From contig CABJBO010000044.1 in assembly GCA_902363875.1 (NCBI GenBank), positions 1 to 12,010 on the forward strand: a DNA stretch of 12,010 bases. Reading direction: 5' to 3'. Below are positions 7,184 to 12,010 of the stretch, piece by piece. Made by a program: the position numbers and the translations under genes. Numbering within the stretch: the first letter of the stretch is position 1; the number at the start of each line of letters is the position of its first letter. Source of the DNA: Coriobacteriaceae bacterium. Its GTDB lineage: Bacteria; Actinomycetota; Coriobacteriia; Coriobacteriales; Coriobacteriaceae. The notes beneath the pieces are model-generated. The model was given only the letters and a program-made list of their open reading frames with translations. It was not told the DNA's origin and ran no database searches.

Positions 7184-8536
7184 TTAGGCAAGGAGCCACT
7201 TCCATGCGGGCACAGCGTGTACCACACCGTGTTCACATGGAATATCGGCCTGTTCATCCATAGTAACGATTACCGACTCACCAAGATCAAACTGGGCCAT
7301 CGAGGCATCGAGGGCTGCAATTTCGCGTTCGCGCGTTTTCTCGCTTGCCATATCCACACTCACCTGAGTCAGGCTATAAGCCTGCATGAGAAGTGCATCC
7401 CCAGCCACAAAGTCAACCTCATGGCTTTTATTCTTCTCCTTGACCAGTAGGCGGCAGACCGAACCGACCCGCACCGCAGGAGTCCTTCTTCTGAGCGCAT
7501 TGAACACCGCAGTCTCGAGCCTCTGGCCCTGGTCCAATGCCGATGCGGGAGAGAATGCTCCAAACATCGCAGGATCGACAGCGTAGACTTTAGACGCAGA
7601 CCGCGTATTATTTGCAAGTGAACGCGTAAACTCCGGCACAGAAAACAGCAGGTAGGCGTCCTCGTAATACTCAAGTAAGTCGCTGAGCGAATTACGACTG
7701 ACGGGTATCTGCCTGCTCTTGAACTCGTTGTACACCTTGTTCACCGACAGCTCTCGTCCCGAAGATGCCATACACCGCGTCAGAAACAGTGAGGCCAAAC
7801 GAGGGCTCTTGACGTCGTAACGCTCCACAACGTCCATAGCGACCGTTCGCGACGCATATTCCTGTAGCAGCTGAATCGCGTCTGCGGGCGTCTGCTCAAG
7901 TGTCGCGATGAATCCCCCTCGCTCGAGATATCCGACCAGATGGTGTCGGAGCAACGCTGCAGCGCTTGAGGAGAAGGGCGCGTTCGACTCAGGAACGCTC
8001 CCCGTCTTATATCGGACGTATTCCGAAAAACTCAACGGAAAAAGCTCTCGCACAAGAGAACGGCCCCTGAACTCGCTCTTAAGTTCTGAGGACAGCATCT
8101 TAGAAGAAGATCCCGTCACGTAAACGGTCGCCTTCTCCGTATCGACCACGCGTCGCAGAAACGCACCCCATTCGGGTATTTCCTGGATCTCGTCAAAGAA
8201 AAGGTAGGCGCCCTCGCCTCGAGCAGCAGGATATAGTGCATAGAATGTATCGAGCACGTCCGCTAGTAGCGATGGCTCATACGGACGCAAGCGCTCATCC
8301 TCAAAATTGAAATATAGCATCCGGTCAAGCTCGACGCCTTGGCCCTGAAGCCGCCGCATCTCCTGATACAAGCGATACGTCTTTCCACAACGACGGGCGC
8401 CCACAATCACATATACGATGTTGTCGCGCTTTGGCTCCTGCGGGTTGCCCAGATCAAGGTCGCGCTCAAAGACCTGCGGAATCCCCTGTTGCTCAAAGTC
8501 CTTTATTTTTTGAGCCACCAAGTCGTTGAATGCCAT
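7184..8536 (-). CDS. AAA-family ATPase with C-terminal DUF4143-type domain
   Basis: A complete 450-residue member of the widespread AAA_14/DUF4143 ATPases, whose biological role is not settled. The N-terminal ATPase has Walker A GARRCGKT (46-53), Walker B YLFFDE (111-116) and a sensor-like TGSSS (141-145). The stretch EFRGRSLVRELFPLSFSEY (155-173) is characteristic of the family. The C-terminal half has the conserved LE at 340-341, HEVDF (372-376) and QVS (391-393), an arrangement resembling a PD-(D/E)XK nuclease fold, though activity is unproven. The ATG at 8536 follows GGAG at 4 nt. Codon use (CAA, AAA, ATA, TGT, GGA near the start) is more relaxed and A/T-richer than in clpB and the oxidoreductase, suggesting horizontal acquisition. 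It is transcribed alone from a promoter lying inside a long inverted repeat. Confidence 0.88.
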   Translation of the reverse strand: MAFNDLVAQKIKDFEQQGIPQVFERDLDLGNPQEPKRDNIVYVIVGARRCGKTYRLYQEMRRLQGQGVELDRMLYFNFEDERLRPYEPSLLADVLDTFYALYPAARGEGAYLFFDEIQEIPEWGAFLRRVVDTEKATVYVTGSSSKMLSSELKSEFRGRSLVRELFPLSFSEYVRYKTGSVPESNAPFSSSAAALLRHHLVGYLERGGFIATLEQTPADAIQLLQEYASRTVAMDVVERYDVKSPRLASLFLTRCMASSGRELSVNKVYNEFKSRQIPVSRNSLSDLLEYYEDAYLLFSVPEFTRSLANNTRSASKVYAVDPAMFGAFSPASALDQGQRLETAVFNALRRRTPAVRVGSVCRLLVKEKNKSHEVDFVAGDALLMQAYSLTQVSVDMASEKTREREIAALDASMAQFDLGESVIVTMDEQADIPCEHGVVHAVPAWKWLLA

Positions 8537-8544
8537 AATTCTCC

Positions 8545-8604
8545 AATCTTGCTCTCCTGCTAATCAAGATTATAACGATTCTTGATTAGCAGGAGAGCAA
8601 GATT
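8545..8604. repeat. Perfect 25-bp inverted repeat around the ATPase promoter
   Basis: Arms 8545-8569 and 8580-8604 are exact reverse complements separated by 10 bases. A further partial copy follows: CAAGATTAT (8598-8606), then TCTTGATTA (8612-8620), repeating the order CAAGATTAT (8565-8573), then TCTTGATTA (8580-8588) at the centre of the first. The area therefore holds two overlapping quasi-palindromes. There is no T-tract suited to termination. It could be an operator array or the scar of an inserted palindromic element. Confidence 0.85.
8569..8574 (-). promoter_or_regulatory. -10 box of the DUF4143 ATPase gene
   Basis: The minus strand reads a consensus TATAAT (8574-8569) spanning the inner edge of one arm of the inverted repeat. 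No good TTGACA lies 16-18 bp upstream, TTGCTC being 20 bp away. A start near 8562 would give a leader of about 26 nt carrying the GGAG ribosome site. The weak -35 and flanking palindrome fit a regulated promoter. Confidence 0.55.
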
Positions 8605-8703
8605 ATGCGTATCTTGATTAATGGATAAGCAAGTTTTCTATTAGTGGCCCCTCCCGGAGGATATCGAGCGGCCGAGGGGGGCAGGCATGAACGCCTCTAG
8701 CCG

Positions 8704-8746
8704 AAAACAAAGTAGCTAAAAAAGCCCCGTCCCAAATGAGCTACTT
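8704..8746 (-). terminator. Probable terminator of the small acidic-protein gene
   Basis: In minus-strand RNA an 8-bp stem, AAGTAGCT (8746-8739) with AGCTACTT (8717-8710), and a 21-nt loop containing a run of six U are followed by UGUUUU (8709-8704). The first stem arm overlaps the stop codon of the gene at 8745. The 103 bases between here and the inverted repeat (8605-8703) show only small GC-rich stems (8647-8682) and no gene. Confidence 0.55.
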
Positions 8747-8939
8747 AACGCCAGGGGTCGGCTTCGAAGAGGGGCTCGCGCTCGGGGCGACGATCGCTAT
8801 AAGGATCGTAGCCGTCGTCATCCTCGTTCTCGGCACGGATGTAGGGGTCGCGCGGCTTGGGCACAGGCTTGGGTGCAGGCTTGGGTGCGGCCGGCGCGGC
8901 GTTGGCGACCGGCGCATTCGTCTTGTTCTTGTCTATCAT
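8745..8939 (-). CDS. Small Pro/Ala/Lys-rich acidic protein, unknown function
   Basis: A 64-residue protein that I do not recognise. It has three parts: a short polar start (1-9), an Ala-Pro then Pro-Lys repeat stretch (10-30, PKPAPKPVPKPR), and an acidic, Tyr-containing tail (31-64) ending in DPWR. No membrane helix, cysteine or catalytic motif is visible, and it is probably disordered. The frame is open to 9011, but the ATG at 8939 is preferred because AAGGAG lies 8 nt before it, while the in-frame ATG 6 bases further upstream would overlap that site and the still longer frame would read through the clpB terminator. It lies 134 bases downstream of clpB on the same strand, with a terminator between, so it needs its own promoter or readthrough; GATAAT (8979-8974) is a possible -10 without a clear -35. 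Confidence 0.6.
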   Translation of the reverse strand: MIDKNKTNAPVANAAPAAPKPAPKPVPKPRDPYIRAENEDDDGYDPYSDRRPEREPLFEADPWR

Positions 8940-8991
8940 CTGCATATCTCCTTGCCATGCAATCGTGTTCAACATTATCGATTGTCGCACG

Positions 8992-9028
8992 AAAAAGGGC
9001 GGCGGACCCAATTGGATCCGCCGCCCTT
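8992..9028 (-). terminator. Rho-independent terminator of clpB
   Basis: On the minus strand a 12-bp perfect stem (9028-9017 with 9006-8995), with a 10-nt loop partly able to pair (CCA with TGG), is followed by TTTTT (8996-8992). It lies about 45 bases after the clpB stop codon. Confidence 0.88.
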
Positions 9029-9073
9029 GGCGTTTAGAGACGGCTGGCAGATTTTAAGGCATGTCCCATAAAT

Positions 9074-11701
9074 CTACTCGGCGTCGGGGACCTCGTAGGT
9101 AGCAGACGGCGTGTTGTCGCACACGACGGTAAAGCCGCCGTCCTTGTCGGCATCGACCGTCACCTGATCGCCCTCGCGCACCGTACCGTCGATGATGGCG
9201 GCGGCGATGGCGTCCACGACCTCGCGCTGGACCAGGCGCTTGAGCGGACGGGCACCGAACACGGGGTCCAGGCCACCCACGGCGAGCATCTGCTTGGCCG
9301 CCGGGGTGATGGCAAGCGTCATGCGCTCCTTGGCCAGACGCGCGCGGACGTCGGCAAGCTGGATGTCGACGATCTTCTCGATCTGCGACATGCCGAGCGG
9401 ATGGAACACCACGATATCGTCGATACGGTTGAGGAACTCGGGGCGGAAGGTCTGAGCCATGGCGGCGTCGACCTGATGGCGCATCTCCTCCTCGTCCTTA
9501 CCGGACAGATCGGCGATGGCCTTGGAGCCCACGTTAGACGTCATGATGATGATCGTGTTCTTGAAGGACACCTGGCGACCCTGGCCATCGGTCAGACGGC
9601 CGTCATCAAGCACCTGCAGCAGCACGTTAAAGACATCCGGATGAGCCTTCTCCATCTCGTCGAGCAAAATCACGGAGTACGGACGACGGCGCACGGCCTC
9701 GGTAAGCTGGCCGCCCTCGTCGTAACCCACGTATCCCGGAGGCGCACCGATCAGACGTTGGACGCTGAACTTCTCCATGTACTCGGACATGTCGATACGC
9801 ACGAGCGCACGCTCGTCATCGAACAGGCACTCGGCAAGCGCCTTGGCGAGCTCGGTCTTGCCCACGCCGGTGGGGCCCAGGAAGAAGAAGCTGCCGATGG
9901 GCTTGTCCGGATCGGAGAGGCCCGCACGGCTGCGACGCACGGCCGCGGCGACAGCGGAGACCGCCTCGTCCTGGCCGATGACGCGCTTATGCAGCTCGCC
10001 CTCCAAGCCCTTCAGCTTGTCGAGCTCGCCCTGCATCATCTTGGAGACGGGCACGCCGGTCCAAGCGCTCACGACCTCAGCGATCTCATCGGAGGTCACC
10101 TGCTCGTTGAGGCCCTCGCCGTCCTGCTGCTTTTGCGCCTCGAGCGCAGCCTCGGAATCCTGAATCTGCTGCTGCAGGCCCGGAATCACGGAGTAGCGCA
10201 GCTCGGACGCACGGCCCAGGTCGCCGTTGCGCGTCGCACGCTCCTCTTCGCTCTTGGCCTCGTCGAGCTGTCCCTTGAGCTCCTGCACGTGGTCGATGGC
10301 GTTCTTCTGGTTGAGCCAGCCGGCCTTTTGCACGTTGAGCTTTTCTTGGACCTCGGCAATCTCTTGGCGCAGGGCCTCCAGACGCTCCTTGGAGGCGTCG
10401 TCGGTCTCCTTCATGAGCGCCTGCTCCTCGATCTGCAGCTGGGTGAGCTGACGCGTGGTGGCATCGATCTCGACCGGCATGCTGTCGAGCTCCATGCGCA
10501 GGCGGCTTGCCGCCTCATCAACCAGGTCGATGGCCTTATCGGGCAGGAAGCGGTCGGCGATGTAGCGATCGGAGAGGTCGGCGGCCGCCACGAGCGCGCT
10601 ATCGGTGATATGCACGCCGTGGAAGATCTCGTACTTCTCCTTGAGGCCACGCAGGATCGAGATGGTGTCCTCGACGGTGGGCTCGGAGACCATCACGGTC
10701 TGGAAACGACGGGCGAGTGCCGCGTCCTTCTCGATGTACTTGCGATACTCGTCGAGCGTAGTCGCGCCGATTGCGTGCAAGTCGCCACGGGCAAGCGCCG
10801 GCTTCAGGATGTTGCCGGCGTCCATGGAGCCCTCGGTGGCACCCGCGCCCACGATGGTGTGGAGCTCATCGATGAACAGGATGACCTTGCCTTCGGACTT
10901 TTGGACTTCCTTGAGCACGGCCTTCAAGCGGTCCTCGAACTCGCCGCGGTACTTGGCGCCGGCGACCAGCGCGCTCATGTCGAGCTCGATGAGGTCGCGG
11001 TCGCGCAGGGTGCTCGGTACGTCGCCGGCCACGATTCGCTGAGCAATGCCCTCGACGATGGCCGTCTTGCCGACGCCCGGCTCGCCGATAAGCACGGGGT
11101 TGTTCTTGGTGCGGCGGGACAGAACCTGAATAGTACGACGGATCTCGTCGGTACGGCCGATGACCGGGTCGAGCTTGCCGGCGCGAGCCAGATCGCAGAT
11201 GTTGCGACCGTACTGCTCCAACGCCTCAAACTGCGTCTTGTCCTCGGCAGACGTCACGCGGTCATCGCCGCGCAGTTCCTCGTAGACTTGCTCGATGCGC
11301 TCCTTGGTCACGCCGGCGCCACGCAGCACGCGACCCGCCTCACCCTTGTCCTCGGCAAGTGCCATCAGCAGATGCTCGGTCACCACAAAGCTGTCGCCCA
11401 TCTTGGTGGCCTTTTTCTCGGCCTTCTCGATCACGCGAACGAGCTCGTTGGACAGGCCCATCTGCTGACCCTCGCCCGACACCTTGGGCGCATGGTCGAT
11501 GGCATCTTGTGTGGAGCGTGCGAGCTGAGCCGGGTCGGCACCGATGCGCTCGATGATCACGGAGATATTGCGCTCGCCGGCACCGAGCAGGGCAGACAGC
11601 AGGTGGATCGGCTCCACCGCGCCGGCCTGTGCATCGGCAGCCGTGCTCATGGCGGTCTGCAGCGCCTCGCGCGACGTCATTGCTAGCTTATCGATTCTCA
11701 T
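9074..11701 (-). CDS. clpB: ATP-dependent chaperone ClpB (protein disaggregase)
   Basis: ClpB is a hexameric cytoplasmic AAA+ machine that, with DnaK, pulls polypeptides out of heat-induced aggregates. The 875-residue product is full length. The N-domain spans 1-145. NBD1 has Walker A GEPGVGKT (206-213), Walker B ILFIDE (274-279), pore loop KYRGEFEDR (250-258) and arginine finger ARRF (330-333). The ClpB-specific coiled-coil middle domain spans about 405-530 and separates it from ClpA and ClpC. NBD2 has Walker A GPTGVGKT (609-616), Walker B VILLDE (677-682), pore loop GYVGYDEGG (656-664) and NRIDD (758-762). The C-terminal domain ends in an acidic tail. No IGF/L ClpP-docking tripeptide is evident, as expected. 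The ATG at 11701 has AGAGGTGA 4 nt upstream. It is monocistronic or weakly linked to the small gene beyond its terminator. Confidence 0.97.
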   Translation of the reverse strand: MRIDKLAMTSREALQTAMSTAADAQAGAVEPIHLLSALLGAGERNISVIIERIGADPAQLARSTQDAIDHAPKVSGEGQQMGLSNELVRVIEKAEKKATKMGDSFVVTEHLLMALAEDKGEAGRVLRGAGVTKERIEQVYEELRGDDRVTSAEDKTQFEALEQYGRNICDLARAGKLDPVIGRTDEIRRTIQVLSRRTKNNPVLIGEPGVGKTAIVEGIAQRIVAGDVPSTLRDRDLIELDMSALVAGAKYRGEFEDRLKAVLKEVQKSEGKVILFIDELHTIVGAGATEGSMDAGNILKPALARGDLHAIGATTLDEYRKYIEKDAALARRFQTVMVSEPTVEDTISILRGLKEKYEIFHGVHITDSALVAAADLSDRYIADRFLPDKAIDLVDEAASRLRMELDSMPVEIDATTRQLTQLQIEEQALMKETDDASKERLEALRQEIAEVQEKLNVQKAGWLNQKNAIDHVQELKGQLDEAKSEEERATRNGDLGRASELRYSVIPGLQQQIQDSEAALEAQKQQDGEGLNEQVTSDEIAEVVSAWTGVPVSKMMQGELDKLKGLEGELHKRVIGQDEAVSAVAAAVRRSRAGLSDPDKPIGSFFFLGPTGVGKTELAKALAECLFDDERALVRIDMSEYMEKFSVQRLIGAPPGYVGYDEGGQLTEAVRRRPYSVILLDEMEKAHPDVFNVLLQVLDDGRLTDGQGRQVSFKNTIIIMTSNVGSKAIADLSGKDEEEMRHQVDAAMAQTFRPEFLNRIDDIVVFHPLGMSQIEKIVDIQLADVRARLAKERMTLAITPAAKQMLAVGGLDPVFGARPLKRLVQREVVDAIAAAIIDGTVREGDQVTVDADKDGGFTVVCDNTPSATYEVPDAE

Positions 11702-11717
11702 GGAATCACCTCTCTTG

Positions 11718-11740
11718 GGGCGGCCGCCCTACGGGGCGGC
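11718..11740 (-). promoter_or_regulatory. GC-rich hairpin in the clpB leader
   Basis: In minus-strand RNA, GCCGCCC (11740-11734), CGUA and GGGCGGC (11729-11723) form a 7-bp stem just ahead of the ribosome site. An alternative uses the self-complementary GGGCGGCCGCCC (11729-11718). The two share an arm and are mutually exclusive. The position in a heat-shock gene leader suggests translational or stability control, but the Shine-Dalgarno bases are not visibly sequestered. Confidence 0.4.
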
Positions 11741-11779
11741 TTCACGTTGTTCGAGAAGTATTGTTGCCAGCTTTACGCG

Positions 11780-11815
11780 ATCTTATACACAAATCTAAGT
11801 CTCTATATATAAGAT
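11780..11815 (-). promoter_or_regulatory. A/T-rich clpB promoter region with inverted TATAAG boxes
   Basis: The minus strand carries TATAAG (11787-11782), preceded by TGTG, a plausible extended -10 about 80 bases before the clpB start codon. No consensus -35 lies 17 bp upstream. An 8-bp inverted repeat, ATCTTATA (11780-11787) with TATAAGAT (11808-11815), places an equivalent hexamer on the plus strand. I could not find a CIRCE or HAIR (HspR) operator here. Confidence 0.4.
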
Positions 11816-11878
11816 TTTCTGAGTGAATTACGGATAGGGTACTGAGATGTCAGCCCGCCGCTGCCCAGGCGCGCTACC

Positions 11879-11935
11879 GTCTCGATCTGTAACATCTAGC
11901 AGCCATTTTTGATCCTAGATGTTACAGATCGAGAC
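11879..11935. repeat. Perfect 21-bp extragenic palindrome
   Basis: Arms 11879-11899 and 11915-11935 are exact reverse complements around a 15-nt loop, CAGCCATTTTTGATC. No U-tract follows on either strand, so a simple terminator is unlikely. It lies upstream of clpB, beyond the probable promoter. A perfect arm of this length suggests a dispersed palindromic element or a recombination site. Confidence 0.8.
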
Positions 11936-11963
11936 AGACCGAAAACCACCACAAAGAGGACAG

Positions 11964-12010
11964 TGAACTGCCTCCCATTTCTTGGACATCGGGAAATGGG
12001 AGGTTTTCCA
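11964..12010 (+). mobile_element. Possible left end of an IS3/IS150-type insertion sequence (partial)
   Basis: From 11964 the sequence reads TGAACTGCCTCCCATTTCTT then GGAC, resembling the terminal repeats of IS150-group IS3 elements, which begin with TG and carry CTG-CCCC and TTGGAC blocks. It includes an 11-bp perfect stem (11971-11981 with 11993-12003) followed by TTTT. The window ends before any transposase frame, so the assignment rests on the end sequence alone. Alternatively it is a stand-alone terminator hairpin, although no plus-strand gene ends nearby. Confidence 0.4.

Noticed and set aside
8940..9011. Longer version (88 residues) of the small acidic protein
   Set aside because: The extra part lies over the clpB terminator and over the AAGGAG that serves the ATG at 8939.
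9401..11686. A 761-codon open frame antisense to clpB
   Set aside because: Same shadow effect of GC-rich codons; clpB motifs are unambiguous on the minus strand.
11821..11830. GAGTGAATTA as part of a CIRCE element
   Set aside because: Only half resembles the consensus, and the opposing TTAGCACTC half is missing at the required distance.
11971..12007. Stem-loop with TTTT as a terminator of a plus-strand gene
   Set aside because: No plus-strand gene ends nearby; the end-like flanking sequence fits an insertion sequence better, though this is not settled.

Overview
The window looks like chromosomal DNA from a high-GC, anaerobic gut actinobacterium of the class Coriobacteriia, most likely Collinsella or a close relative. 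This is inferred from the GC-rich third codon positions, the hydrogenase-maturation gene, the iron-sulfur flavoprotein next to a DUF5692-type membrane protein, and the style of the ClpB chaperone. No rRNA, tRNA or CRISPR array was seen.

Left part (1-5500): a redox module. A 925-residue oxidoreductase (minus strand) joins an N-terminal iron-sulfur domain, a ferredoxin cluster, a GltD-type FAD/NADPH reductase and a C-terminal ferredoxin. It is divergent from a TetR-family repressor gene, which is followed by a nine-helix membrane protein (DUF5692-like). The 189-bp divergent gap carries two perfect 6-3-6 palindromes and a degenerate third copy, so one regulator probably controls both directions. 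Downstream of the oxidoreductase on the same strand is hypA (nickel insertion into [NiFe] hydrogenase). The gap between them holds an elaborate inverted repeat which, read as minus-strand RNA, forms a long hairpin containing three tandem G.A/A.G pairs. It also offers alternative pairings next to the hypA ribosome binding site. I regard this as a candidate undescribed cis-acting RNA and the best lead in the window.

Middle (5500-8750): a single-pass membrane protein of unknown function with a long acidic cytoplasmic tail (plus strand) converges on a DUF4143-type AAA ATPase (minus strand). The ATPase gene is richer in A/T and has relaxed codon use, so it looks accessory. A perfect 25-bp inverted repeat flanks its -10 box.

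Right part (8745-12010): a 64-residue Pro/Ala/Lys-rich acidic small protein lies downstream of clpB, separated from it by a strong terminator. The clpB disaggregase is complete, with a GC-rich leader hairpin and an A/T-rich promoter region, but no CIRCE or HAIR operator that I can recognise. Beyond it are a perfect 21-bp extragenic palindrome and, at the window edge, a sequence resembling the left end of an IS3/IS150-type insertion sequence, possibly inserted into a second palindromic repeat.
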